Made by a program: the position numbers and the translations under genes. Under the pieces are notes generated by a model. The model was given only the letters and a program-made list of their open reading frames with translations, did no database searches and was not told where the DNA came from. A stretch of DNA of 59,622 bases, from assembly GCA_947164605.1 (NCBI GenBank), contig CAMUXE010000015.1:1-59622 (forward strand), given 5' to 3'. Shown here in pieces: positions 26,115 to 34,425 of this stretch; position 1 is the first letter of the stretch, and each line of letters begins with the position of its first letter. This stretch comes from an uncultured Lachnospiraceae bacterium (lineage in GTDB: Bacteria; Bacillota; Clostridia; Lachnospirales; Lachnospiraceae).

Positions 26115-26341
26115 ATGAGCGAATCTCTAATCAACAATAATATCAGGCCATTATCGACAAGAACTATTCTTGCGTAATTAACTATTCAGCCCAACCTGAA
26201 GCATCATACGCAGTTCCAACACCTGAACACTACCTGCCTCTGCTCTACTGCCTAGGCGCAGCATCAGGCGATAATGCTGAGATTTTTAATAATATCTGTA
26301 ACCTAGCTTCCATGGCCATGACAGGATATATTTGGTCGTAA
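26115..26341 (+). pseudogene. Extradiol dioxygenase (LigB/YgiD-type) C-terminal remnant
   Basis: From 26131 a frame reads YQAIIDKNYSCVINYSAQ, then EASYAVPTPEHYLPLLYCLGA and FNNICNLASMAMTGY, the end of a DODA-type extradiol dioxygenase. About 70 of 260 residues remain, including the conserved PTPEHYLPLLY histidine. An AGGAGG site and ATG at 26115 lie just before, but in another frame that stops after 20 codons. The front of the gene has been deleted and its start lies out of frame. Confidence 0.7.
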
Positions 26342-26367
26342 TCAAATGGGGCTTGATCTGAGATGAG

Positions 26368-26441
26368 ATATGATAAGATACAAAAGGTTAAGACAAAATA
26401 AGGCAAAATAAGATAAGACAGGACAAGATAAGATAAGATAA
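26368..26441. repeat. GATAA / AAGACA simple repeat
   Basis: A purine-rich tract with repeated GATAA, AAGATAAGACA and AAATAAGG words. On the other strand it would give a meaningless Leu/Ser/Tyr peptide. Confidence 0.7.
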
Positions 26442-26475
26442 GGCAATAATCCAAGCGATTATTGCCTTATTTTTA
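26440..26475 (+). terminator. Hairpin terminator
   Basis: AAGGCAATAAT/ATTATTGCCTT (11 bp, 7-base loop) followed by ATTTTTATTT on the plus strand. It would have ended the dioxygenase gene. On the minus strand the tail is the GATAA repeat and less suited to stop the gene ending at 26494. Confidence 0.7.
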
Positions 26476-26493
26476 TTTATTCTCTTTTTTAAA

Positions 26494-27075
26494 TCATTCC
26501 CCCACAAGCTCAACAACTGTCATATCATGATTTACCGCCTTGATAAATCTGTCAAACACATCGCTGGTCTTAAGTTTGAGGCTGCTTGTGTTAATACATG
26601 GGTGGCAACCTAAGTATTCGCCGTTAAGAATATCTATATCTACAAGAAGGCGCACCCTGCCATCTTTGTCATTCATCAATCCCATAATTGAAGCCGAGCC
26701 TGGAGTGCAATCAAGCAGCTCCTCCATCTCCTCTCCGCTGGCAAATGAAAGCCTTGCCGAGTCAATCTGTGAAGTGATTTCCTTGGTCTTGAATGGCTTG
26801 TCTCCTGGCATAAGCAGAAGATAATAGTCTGTGTGCTGTCTGTTAGTCAAGACAAGATTCTTACAAACAGTAGCACCAAGCACCGCATCAATCTCACGGC
26901 AGGCCTCCATTGTGTAAGCCTCTGCATCCGGATGATCAGTCCTGTAGTACTCTAGCCCCAATTCATCCAAGAAGTCATAAACTCTGACTTCCTTTTCAAG
27001 TCTACCCTCGCAGGATTCAGGCCTTCCAGCCTCAAGCTTATACTTTGATTTGTTCATTTCTGTATTCTCACTCAT
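26494..27075 (-). CDS. Prolyl-tRNA deacylase (YbaK/ProX type)
   Basis: A trans-editing enzyme of about 193 residues that removes wrongly attached alanine or cysteine from tRNA-Pro. The fold is shown by VYDFLDELGLEYYRTDHP, the conserved catalytic-site lysine block VCKNLVLTNRQ, LLMPGDKPF, and the late motif PGSASIMGLMND...LLVDIDI. It is the free-standing PrdX-like form with about 30 extra N-terminal residues. ATG 27075 has GAGGAAG upstream; earlier ATGs at 27111 and 27093 lack one. It lies 100 bases behind the glycosyltransferase gene; no functional link is evident. Confidence 0.85.
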   Translation of the reverse strand: MSENTEMNKSKYKLEAGRPESCEGRLEKEVRVYDFLDELGLEYYRTDHPDAEAYTMEACREIDAVLGATVCKNLVLTNRQHTDYYLLLMPGDKPFKTKEITSQIDSARLSFASGEEMEELLDCTPGSASIMGLMNDKDGRVRLLVDIDILNGEYLGCHPCINTSSLKLKTSDVFDRFIKAVNHDMTVVELVGE

Positions 27076-27210
27076 TTTTACTTCCTCTTTCATATCATCT
27101 ATTTTTTCCATAACTTATCTTAGGTCATGTCCTTCTGGAACTTTGCTAGCTTCTCGGCCATGCCTTTATTCTCTGCATTTTCCAGCGTCCTCGGCCAATT
27201 CACCATTCTA

Positions 27211-28452
27211 TCACACGCCACGCAAAAAGTCCTCAATCTCCTTATATCGCTCATCCATGGCATCCTTGGCCCTGTCTGGAACCCAGCTTCCATGGTGATG
27301 ATGGGTCGTCAGGCTCAAATCAGTCCTATAGATCAATCCCGTGTCGAAACTTTTCCCCGTCAGGACCTCAAATGGGTAAATAGTCATATCATCAACCATC
27401 TGAAATCCCCCGTTTTTGACCAATCCATGTTTCTCAATCACCTTTGTATACTGGACTGGGCAGGTTGACATATCTAGACTGCCATCAGCCTTGACAAAGC
27501 CTCTGCTCTCATAGCTTTTACAAATCTCGTCCAGAATCTTATTCCCAGGCTTTGTCCCAATCCCAGATCCAGCTTCAATCCTATCAAGTGACTCAAAGCT
27601 CATATAAGCGTCATTGTAAAGCAAATCCTCAATTGGCCCCAGCATCTCAACATCCATGTCCATGTAAACACCGCCATAACGCCTCAACACATCTGCCCTT
27701 GCATAATCCGCGGCAAATGCCCACTTTCCCCTCTCAATCGCTTCTTGAAAATACCTGCAGCCATCGGCCTTATAGTTCTCTAAGGTCCAAACCTTAATTT
27801 CCATATCCGGCGCAAATTTTTCCCAGCTCTTTCTGCACCTCTCATAGGCTTGTGGAATAGCTTCTCCTGAAAACCAGAAAGTATGTATCGTCCCTGGAAT
27901 CTGCTTCTGAGCATGTTTTCTAAAATTCTTGGGCGGCTTAGCCACATCAAGCATCAAATAATCATCATAAAGAGACTCCAGATAAATGGACGGAATAGCT
28001 TTAATAGCTTGATTTTTTTGAGTTGCTTGGATTACCTGAGCAGCTTGGATGCCTTGAGTTGCTTGAATTTCTTGAGCAACTTGTATTCCTTGGGTTGCTT
28101 GAATTCCTTGGGTTACTTGGATTCTTCTAGGCAAGTTATTATCCCGCTGCAACTGACCTAGTATCTCCTTGTATCCTGTCACAGCAAGAAGTATCAGTTT
28201 CTTATTTGAAGGATTGTCGACAAAATCAGCCTTACTATAGGTCTTGAAAGCCCTCTGCTTTATGACAATTTCATCATTACTAGACGACTTACTTGTCTTA
28301 TCAATTTCCAAGAAACCACAAACCCTATCTAGAAGCCCACTTTTACACAAAAATGGGTAAGTAATATTCTTGAAATGCTTGCCATTTCCTATTATGAAGA
28401 TGTCATATTTTCTTAATACATCAAATATGCCCTTAATTGTCCCTATATCCAT
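27211..28452 (-). CDS. GT32-type glycosyltransferase with internal repeat
   Basis: A protein of about 413 residues whose C-terminal half is a glycosyltransferase of the DXD sugar-binding, Och1-like family used in capsule or cell-surface glycan synthesis. The core reads IPGTIHTFWFSG, KWAFAADYARADVLRRYGG and YMDMDVEML (the metal and nucleotide-sugar binding DxD). The N-terminal part (about 1-105) has IFIIGNGKHF and may be a Rossmann-like cap. Residues about 108-150 are a run of six-residue repeats (IQATQG). Such low-complexity sequence is not expected in the family and probably forms a flexible linker. The start at 28452 has AGGTG upstream. No other capsule genes are adjacent. Confidence 0.8.
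   Translation of the reverse strand: MDIGTIKGIFDVLRKYDIFIIGNGKHFKNITYPFLCKSGLLDRVCGFLEIDKTSKSSSNDEIVIKQRAFKTYSKADFVDNPSNKKLILLAVTGYKEILGQLQRDNNLPRRIQVTQGIQATQGIQVAQEIQATQGIQAAQVIQATQKNQAIKAIPSIYLESLYDDYLMLDVAKPPKNFRKHAQKQIPGTIHTFWFSGEAIPQAYERCRKSWEKFAPDMEIKVWTLENYKADGCRYFQEAIERGKWAFAADYARADVLRRYGGVYMDMDVEMLGPIEDLLYNDAYMSFESLDRIEAGSGIGTKPGNKILDEICKSYESRGFVKADGSLDMSTCPVQYTKVIEKHGLVKNGGFQMVDDMTIYPFEVLTGKSFDTGLIYRTDLSLTTHHHHGSWVPDRAKDAMDERYKEIEDFLRGV
28003..28128. repeat. 18-base in-frame repeats in the glycosyltransferase gene
   Basis: About seven degenerate copies of an 18-base unit (GAATTCCTTGGGTTGCTT on the plus strand) encode IQATQG-like six-residue repeats. Unit length is a multiple of three, so copy changes keep the frame. 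Confidence 0.85.
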
Positions 28453-28587
28453 CTTTGCACCTATCACTAGCTTCTGTAACTTTCTTTTCAACTTGCCTTT
28501 TTAACTTGCTTTTCAAGCCCGCCTCAATCGCCTACATCTGTGGGCTCATTGCCCCTACAACTTGCTTTTCAAGCCCCTGAGCCTCAG

Positions 28588-28686
28588 TCCAAGATTCTTT
28601 GAAAATCTTTACTTATCTTGGATTATTTTATGACCAAAATAAAAAAAAGCCAAGATTTTCTTATATAAAAAAAAATCTTGGCTTTT
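28588..28686. repeat. CCAAGATT inverted-repeat pair, terminator-like
   Basis: Two hairpins: TCCAAGAT/ATCTTGGA (28588-28622) and a perfect 15-bp AAAAGCCAAGATTTT/AAAATCTTGGCTTTT (28645-28686). The second resembles a bidirectional terminator. It lies inside the tail of the pirin remnant. Just left of it, AACTTGCTTTTCAAGCCC occurs twice (28503-28520 and 28559-28576). Confidence 0.75.
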
Positions 28687-28884
28687 CATCAGAGAAATTC
28701 TCACTGGTATTTCAACCTTAGCTCCCGCCTCGTAATCTTTTGGATTCTCACTGTCAAATGCGTCAAGCATCAAAAACGTATCGTAGACATCAGTAGTATT
28801 CAATCCCAAAACTCTCACAAGCTTTACTCCTGCACCATTCTGTGCTCTCTGTCCCTGTGTCTGATTTATAACTTCTCTTTTCAT
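28609..28884 (-). pseudogene. Pirin remnant (N-terminal)
   Basis: With AGGAAG before ATG 28884, the first 54 codons are the beginning of a pirin-family cupin (GAGVKLVRVLGLNTTDVYDTFLMLDAFDSENPKDYEAG in pieces). After EAG the expected FPMHPHRGIET metal site is missing. The frame runs on through AKVEIPVRIS into the inverted repeat and stops. More than 200 residues, including all metal ligands, are gone. Confidence 0.8.
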
Positions 28885-28976
28885 ATTTTTCTTCCTTTCT
28901 TCTTGTGGCCACTCTAAAATATCCATTGGACCACACCAATTCATTTAAATTAGTATTGTTTGCTAACAAGTCCTAA

Positions 28977-29255
28977 TCACTTGTATTTCCTGATCAAATC
29001 GACCATAAGCTTCTTTTCTTCCTTGCTGAGTTTAGAATTGATTTCAGCCAAGGCCTGCTCATTCTCCGGGATAATCTTCTCGATAAGAATCTTTCCACTT
29101 TTTGTGAGCGACAAGATAAACTTTCTCTTATCCTTTTCATCCTGCTTTTTGTGGACAAGCTCCATCTTTTCTAGATTTCCAACTACAACTGGAATTGTGC
29201 CATCTGTGCTAAGAACTAGTTCCTTGACCTCTCCAACCGTCAAATCATCAAATAG
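28977..29255 (-). pseudogene. MarR-family regulator, 5' end missing
   Basis: About 90 codons match the second half of a MarR winged helix: LTVGEVKELVLSTDGTIPVV (recognition helix), then GNLEKMELV and KDKRKFILSLTKSGK (wing), and the C-terminal dimer helix. The first 50 or so residues are absent and there is no ribosome binding site. Upstream of LFDDLTV the frame enters the 5'-less gene on the other strand. In related genomes such regulators can sit beside pirin genes, consistent with a lost regulator-target pair; that is inference. Confidence 0.75.
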
Positions 29256-29638
29256 ATTCTTACAACAACATCTTCGTCCTGTACAAGGACATGCAGAAGA
29301 GCACCGGCATGGTCAGCGGCATGGAATATCCATACGAAGGCCTCCTCGTGAATGAAACGGAAAATGGCTTCCACATGGTTCCACTGAATCAGAAAGGCTT
29401 AGTGCTTGCTCAGAAAATCGAGAAGATGACTGCAGATCCTGACAAGGCATTCTTCATTCCAAAGGAAACAATAGACAGTGTCACCATCAAAAATCTCGCC
29501 CTTCTCAACTCAAAAGATAAGAGAATCAGCATCAAAGCTGGTGATAAAAACTACCTTCTCATCGGAAGAAAGACAGAAAGCACCATCGCCTACCACGCAG
29601 ACAACTTCGCAAAGTTCGTTGAAAAATATAGCAAGTAA
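29254..29638 (+). pseudogene. C-terminal fragment of an unknown protein
   Basis: An open frame without its own start reads IFVLYKDMQKSTGMVSGMEY and goes on to KGLVLAQKIEKMTADPDKAFFIP, ending FVEKYSK. It shows normal amino-acid composition and is followed by a good terminator (29669-29710), so it was a real gene. The family is not recognised; the repeated beta-strand pattern is vaguely like a small PH-like domain. It begins head-to-head with the truncated MarR gene. Confidence 0.5.
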
Positions 29639-29668
29639 GCTGCGCCGACAAGGCCGCATCCACAAAAT

Positions 29669-29710
29669 CGGGCAGAGCTCCTAAGAGCCCTGCCCGTATC
29701 TTTATTTATT
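29669..29710 (+). terminator. Terminator
   Basis: CGGGCAG plus GCTC pairs with GAGC plus CTGCCCG (one internal mismatch), then TATCTTTATTTATT on the plus strand. It ends the truncated plus-strand gene. Confidence 0.75.
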
Positions 29711-29757
29711 CACATTTTCCCTGCAAGGCTTTCTGGCCAACTTTCGGTCACTTAGCC

Positions 29758-29982
29758 CTACCAAGCAAAGCCATAATCCGGCTTATGTTCTTTGTTATAA
29801 GTATCAAGATTAAGCTCTGATAAATTATCAACTATATAGAGCTCAAGGCCAATTCTCTTTCCCTCCATGCTGTCCTTTATGGCCTTGGCCTCCTCTTCAC
29901 CAATACTCTGATCAGTATATATTTTCAAATCGCAGGCATAATTGTCCTTAAATGCGATTATTTTCGATTCTATCCTATCCAA
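29758..29982 (-). CDS. Small hypothetical protein behind hemZ
   Basis: A 74-residue protein of mixed alpha/beta type (MDRIESKIIAFKDNYACDL... LELYIVDNLSELNL). No family recognised. Its start overlaps the last eight bases of hemZ, so it is translationally coupled and is the last gene of the rel - hydrolase - hemZ run. Confidence 0.6.
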   Translation of the reverse strand: MDRIESKIIAFKDNYACDLKIYTDQSIGEEEAKAIKDSMEGKRIGLELYIVDNLSELNLDTYNKEHKPDYGFAW

Positions 29983-31399
29983 AGAGCTTCCTCTTTCTTT
30001 CTATCATCTCATCGATTTCGCTGATATAGAGCTTCAATTCCTTAACTGTATCACAGCGCTCGATTCGACCATCCTCATAAACTCTTTTAGAGACTGTGCC
30101 CGCACCGCAGGCTATTATAGACTGCAGCTCCTCCATGATAAGATTGTTGTATATGCATTCCTTGCCTGGTGTCGCATAGCCCACATTCTCGAAGTTTCCA
30201 GACATATTCTTTTGTCTGTACATGTAATATGGCTCAAGTCCCATCTTTGAGGCAATTAAAGCTGCATAGTCAAATTCCTCATCCTTGGCACTTGTAAGTG
30301 TCTTCCAGTACTTGTCTCTCCACAAGTTAAGCGCTGATGCCCTTTTAAGGGACAAGGCATGAACTGTGAGGCTGTCTGGTGCAAGCTTCATAATCTCATC
30401 GTATGTGTGCTTTATCATTTGAGTGTCCTCACCTGGGAGACCAATGATAGTGTCCATATTAATATTGTCAAAACCTAGCTCTCTGGCCATCTTGTAGGTC
30501 TCTACTATGTCCTCGGCCCTGTGGCTTCTGCCAATTATCTTAAGAGTCTCATCATTCATGGTCTGAGGATTGATTGAGATCCTGCTAATGCCGTGTTTCT
30601 TGATTACAGCCAACTTATCATAAGTGATACTGTCTGGTCTGCCTGCCTCTATGGTAAATTCTTGAGACTCGTCTATGTCAAATATTTCCTTAACTGCGTC
30701 AAGCAGGCGGTCCATCTGCTCTGCTGTCAATGCAGTTGGAGTTCCTCCTCCCATATAGATAGTGGCTGGTCTTGCCGAGCCATATATCTCTGGAATGGCC
30801 TTAAGTTCCCTAATTAAGGCCTCTATATAGTAATCTCTTAAATTAGCAAAGCTAGCCAAAGGATAAGATGTAAATGAGCAATACAGACAAGTTGCAGGGC
30901 AGAAGGGTATGCCTATATAAAGGCTGTAGCCATCTATGATTCGTCCCCTTTTTGTCATAAGAGCCTCTTTGTGGCTTAGATTTTCAGCCCTCTTCATAAG
31001 GCTCATCTCCTTGTGAGCTATCTCAAGAGCCATGTCTGCTTTAGCTTGGCTGACACAGTAAAAGTCAGTAAAGAAGTCCTTGATTTCCTGATCAGACTTC
31101 CCCTCCTCCAACATCTTTAAAAACATATTGCTGGGTCTCACTCCAGTTATAAAGCCCCATGGCAGTTTTATGCCTGTCTCATCCACAAGCTTAGTGTAGA
31201 GTTCTTTCTTAAAACTGTCATGTAGCTCAGACTTAGTCTGACCTGAGGCCCTACTAGAATCAATTTCCATAATTCTAACCCCCTCATCAAAGCCAGATTT
31301 AGACCTGAAAGAGACTACATCTTCCTTGGGATAAAAGGAGCGAACCAGTACACAGGCATCGTTATAAAATTCCTCATCAGTCAGCTTAAGTACTAACAT
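29975..31399 (-). CDS. hemZ: Coproporphyrinogen III dehydrogenase-like radical SAM protein HemZ
   Basis: This protein of about 474 residues is a radical-SAM enzyme with the cluster motif CPATCLYCSF near residue 170. A GGGTPT motif, EAGRPD and the RISINPQTMND block follow. It belongs to the HemN/HemW superfamily. The N-terminal region of about 150 residues before the cluster is typical for HemZ. It is presumed to act on porphyrin or heme substrates, but HemZ in Clostridia is not well proven. ATG 31399 has GGAGA close upstream, whereas the earlier start at 31435 does not. It follows the metallo-hydrolase by 85 bases and overlaps the next small gene. Confidence 0.88.
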   Translation of the reverse strand: MLVLKLTDEEFYNDACVLVRSFYPKEDVVSFRSKSGFDEGVRIMEIDSSRASGQTKSELHDSFKKELYTKLVDETGIKLPWGFITGVRPSNMFLKMLEEGKSDQEIKDFFTDFYCVSQAKADMALEIAHKEMSLMKRAENLSHKEALMTKRGRIIDGYSLYIGIPFCPATCLYCSFTSYPLASFANLRDYYIEALIRELKAIPEIYGSARPATIYMGGGTPTALTAEQMDRLLDAVKEIFDIDESQEFTIEAGRPDSITYDKLAVIKKHGISRISINPQTMNDETLKIIGRSHRAEDIVETYKMARELGFDNINMDTIIGLPGEDTQMIKHTYDEIMKLAPDSLTVHALSLKRASALNLWRDKYWKTLTSAKDEEFDYAALIASKMGLEPYYMYRQKNMSGNFENVGYATPGKECIYNNLIMEELQSIIACGAGTVSKRVYEDGRIERCDTVKELKLYISEIDEMIERKRKLFG

Positions 31400-31484
31400 A
31401 TTTCTCCAATCATAAATCAGGCAATTAAAATGCAAAAAATCGCCCTATTTTTAAATATCGCAATTCAATTATAAGAGCATAAAA

Positions 31485-32111
31485 TCACAAAAATGGGTTA
31501 TTCTCTTTTTCAAACTCAATGCTCGTGAGCTCTCCATGGCCCGGAAGGACCTGAGTATTGTCCGGAAGGACCATAAGCTTATCCTTGATGCTTCTCACAA
31601 TGTCACTCATGCTGCCGCCTGGAAAGTCAGTCCTGCCAACAGAGCCGTAAAAAAGCGTGTCACCGCTAAAGAGCAGGTCAGCCTCAGGAATATAGTAGGA
31701 CATGCCGCCCACTGTGTGACCTGGAGTTGATAAGCATATAATCTTAATGCCAGCAAGTTCAAGTTCCTCGCCGTCCTCCAAAAGTCTGTCATACTTTACA
31801 GTAAAGGAATGGTCCGCATTAAAGCGTGAGAGGTTGATTTCAGGAGTCTCAAGTACCAACTTCTCAGCCTTACCGGCGTAAACCATAGTATTATAGGCTT
31901 CTCTGATTTGGTCAGATGCCTCGCAGTGGTCAGAGTGGCCGTGAGTGAGGAGAATGCCCTCAAGGCTCACATCTGCCTTATTTATCATATCTTTTATGCT
32001 ACTAGGCGAAAAGGCCGGGTCTATTAAGACGCCAGCCTTTTTCTCATCATTGATTAAAAGATATACATTTGTTCCAATAGGTCCTAGGACCTTTTGCATA
32101 CATTTTATCAT
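31485..32111 (-). CDS. Metallo-beta-lactamase fold hydrolase (glyoxalase II-like)
   Basis: This 208-residue cytoplasmic hydrolase has the two-metal signature THGHSDHCEA. HTVGGMSYY (third ligand region), SGDTLFYGSVGRTDFPGG and LPGHGE follow. Short proteins of this kind are usually hydroxyacylglutathione hydrolase-like, acting on thioesters of small thiols; the real substrate is open. The start is two bases from the rel stop codon, a translationally coupled arrangement common in Lachnospiraceae. Confidence 0.88.
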   Translation of the reverse strand: MIKCMQKVLGPIGTNVYLLINDEKKAGVLIDPAFSPSSIKDMINKADVSLEGILLTHGHSDHCEASDQIREAYNTMVYAGKAEKLVLETPEINLSRFNADHSFTVKYDRLLEDGEELELAGIKIICLSTPGHTVGGMSYYIPEADLLFSGDTLFYGSVGRTDFPGGSMSDIVRSIKDKLMVLPDNTQVLPGHGELTSIEFEKENNPFL

Positions 32112-32113
32112 TA

Positions 32114-34402
32114 TCAGCCCGAAGTTCTCTCGATATCGCTAACTCCAGCTATATTACGGAGTTTCTCAACAAATCTAGAGAGCTCTTCCTTTCCGTGAAT
32201 ATCAAACACAAGGTTAATAGTTGCGACATCTTTCTTGTTAACCCTACAATTCATGACTCTTATAGCAATATTTGCCTCGGTAAATGCTTTGGAAATATCT
32301 ACCATAAGGCCATTACGGTTGTTGGCATATACGTTGATTTCAGCGCTATATGTGTCGCCGCCAATAGTGTCATCCTCCCACTCAGCCTCGATAAGTCTCT
32401 CGCGCTCAGTTGCTGGGAAGTTGATTACATTGAAGCAATCAGTTCTGTGAATAGTGATACCTCTGCCTCTTGTGACAAATCCTATGATTTCATCACCAGG
32501 AACTGGGTTACAGCACTTAGAGAAGTGAACAGCCACATCGTGAATACCCTTGACTACTATGCCAGAGCTCTTCTTAGAGCCTTTTTCAGTCTTAGTCTCA
32601 CTGACCTTAGATACATTGCTTAAAACATCAGAGTCAGTAATCTCAGTCTTTTTCTTCTTCTCATGCTCCTCAGCCAGCTTGTTTACAACCTGACCTTCCT
32701 TGAGTCCGCCGTGGCCAACTGAAGCCATCATTGAATCCCAGTCTCTGAAGCCATATTTGCGAAGTGCCTTCTCTACATATTCAGTCTTAGTCAGGTCTGA
32801 AAGAACCATGTTGTGTGCCTTAGCATAGGCAGCTACCAGTTCCTTACCCCTGATTATATTGTCATCCTTGAGTTCTTTCTTGAACCACTGATTAATCTTA
32901 TTTCTAGCCTGAGTTGACTTAACTAAAGCAAGCCAGTCTCTGCTTGGGCCCTTGGCATTCTGCGAGGTGAGGACCTCAACTCGGTCACCACTCTTAAGCT
33001 TGTAATCAATATTTACCAACTTGCCGTTAACCCTAGCGCCAACCATCTTATTGCCGACCGCACTGTGAATACTGTAGGCAAAGTCCACTGGACAAGAGCC
33101 GGCAGGGAGCGTTTTAACATCTCCTGATGGAGTAAAGCAGTAGATATTGTCAGAGAAGAGATTAAGGTCATTCTTGATAGATGACAAGAATTCCTTATTA
33201 TCTGACATCTCAGTCTGCCACTCGAGCATCTGTCTGAGCCATGTGAGCTTTGTCTCCTCAGATACAGAGCCTGTCTGACCTTCCTTGTACTTCCAGTGAG
33301 CAGCGATACCATACTCAGCAATCTTGTGCATCTCGTAGGTTCTAATCTGAACCTCGAAAGGCTGTCCGTTAGAGGCAATCAATGTTGTGTGAAGGGACTG
33401 ATACATATTTACCTTAGGCATAGCTATGTAATCCTTGAAACGGCCTGGAATAGGCTTGTACATCTCATGGATTACACCAAGAGCTGCATAACAGTCCTTT
33501 ACATCATTTACAATGATTCTAACGGCAAATATGTCGTAAATCTGGTCAAGTGTCTTGTTCTGATTGACCATCTTTCTGTAAATTGAAAAATAATGCTTAA
33601 CTCTTCCGGTAATAGTCGCATCTATATCATCATTGTCAATGTGCATCTTGACTTCCTTCATTATGCTCTCGACAAATGCTTCTCTGCCTGGTCTCTCCTT
33701 GCTAACCTGCTCAACCAAGTCATTGTAGACATCAGGCATGAGATACTTCATGGAAAGATCATCAAGCTCGATCTTAATCTTAGAAATACCTAATCTGTGA
33801 GCTATTGGAGCATAAATCTCCATAGTTTCCCTGGACTTTTCAATCTGCTTTGCAGGAGACTGATACTGCATAGTTCTCATATTGTGGAGTCTATCAGCAA
33901 GTTTTATAAGGATTACTCGAATATCCTTAGCCATAGCCAAGAACATCTTTCTCAGGTTCTCAGCCTGAATCTCAATCTTATCGTGCTCATAGTTCAATTG
34001 AGTGAGCTTTGTAACTCCATCGACAAGAATTGCAACTTCCTCGCCAAATTCCCTAGTCACATCCTCAGTTGTCATCACAGTATCTTCAACTACATCATGC
34101 AAGAGTCCACCGATTATAGATTCCTTGTCAAGCTCGAGCTCAGCAAGGATAATCGCTACACAAAGCGGATGTATGATGTATGGCTCACCAGACTTTCTCT
34201 TCTGATTCTTGTGGGCATCATAAGCAATCTTATATGCCTTCTCAATATCAGAAAAGTCAGAAGCTGGATGATACTTCTTAATCTTATCCATAAGTTCAGC
34301 ATAGAGAACTTCTGGACTTGTGAAATCTGCAGGAGTATCTACCGAGTGGTCCATTGAAAGTATTTTATTGGTTTTTTTATCAAAAGATATATCAGATGCC
34401 AT
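32114..34402 (-). CDS. relA: (p)ppGpp synthetase/hydrolase
   Basis: A bifunctional Rel enzyme of about 762 residues that makes and degrades the alarmone (p)ppGpp in the stringent response. Domains in order are HD hydrolase (GGLLHDVVEDT, residues 40-200), synthetase (YDIFAVRIIVND, GRFKDYIAMPKVN and YQSLHTT, about 240-350), TGS (YCFTPSGDVKTLPAGS) and helical. A zinc-finger region has the CC pair HFSKCCNPVPGD, and an ACT domain ends the protein. Both active sites look intact. ATG 34402 has AAGGGGTG upstream; GTG 34411 lies within it. It leads the run with the hydrolase and hemZ. Confidence 0.96.
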   Translation of the reverse strand: MASDISFDKKTNKILSMDHSVDTPADFTSPEVLYAELMDKIKKYHPASDFSDIEKAYKIAYDAHKNQKRKSGEPYIIHPLCVAIILAELELDKESIIGGLLHDVVEDTVMTTEDVTREFGEEVAILVDGVTKLTQLNYEHDKIEIQAENLRKMFLAMAKDIRVILIKLADRLHNMRTMQYQSPAKQIEKSRETMEIYAPIAHRLGISKIKIELDDLSMKYLMPDVYNDLVEQVSKERPGREAFVESIMKEVKMHIDNDDIDATITGRVKHYFSIYRKMVNQNKTLDQIYDIFAVRIIVNDVKDCYAALGVIHEMYKPIPGRFKDYIAMPKVNMYQSLHTTLIASNGQPFEVQIRTYEMHKIAEYGIAAHWKYKEGQTGSVSEETKLTWLRQMLEWQTEMSDNKEFLSSIKNDLNLFSDNIYCFTPSGDVKTLPAGSCPVDFAYSIHSAVGNKMVGARVNGKLVNIDYKLKSGDRVEVLTSQNAKGPSRDWLALVKSTQARNKINQWFKKELKDDNIIRGKELVAAYAKAHNMVLSDLTKTEYVEKALRKYGFRDWDSMMASVGHGGLKEGQVVNKLAEEHEKKKKTEITDSDVLSNVSKVSETKTEKGSKKSSGIVVKGIHDVAVHFSKCCNPVPGDEIIGFVTRGRGITIHRTDCFNVINFPATERERLIEAEWEDDTIGGDTYSAEINVYANNRNGLMVDISKAFTEANIAIRVMNCRVNKKDVATINLVFDIHGKEELSRFVEKLRNIAGVSDIERTSG

Positions 34403-34425
34403 AATACCCACCCCTTCTATACTTC

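Noticed and set aside
26245-26454. 69-codon Leu/Ser/Tyr-rich frame
   Set aside because: It comes from the GATAA simple repeat and lies antisense to the dioxygenase remnant.
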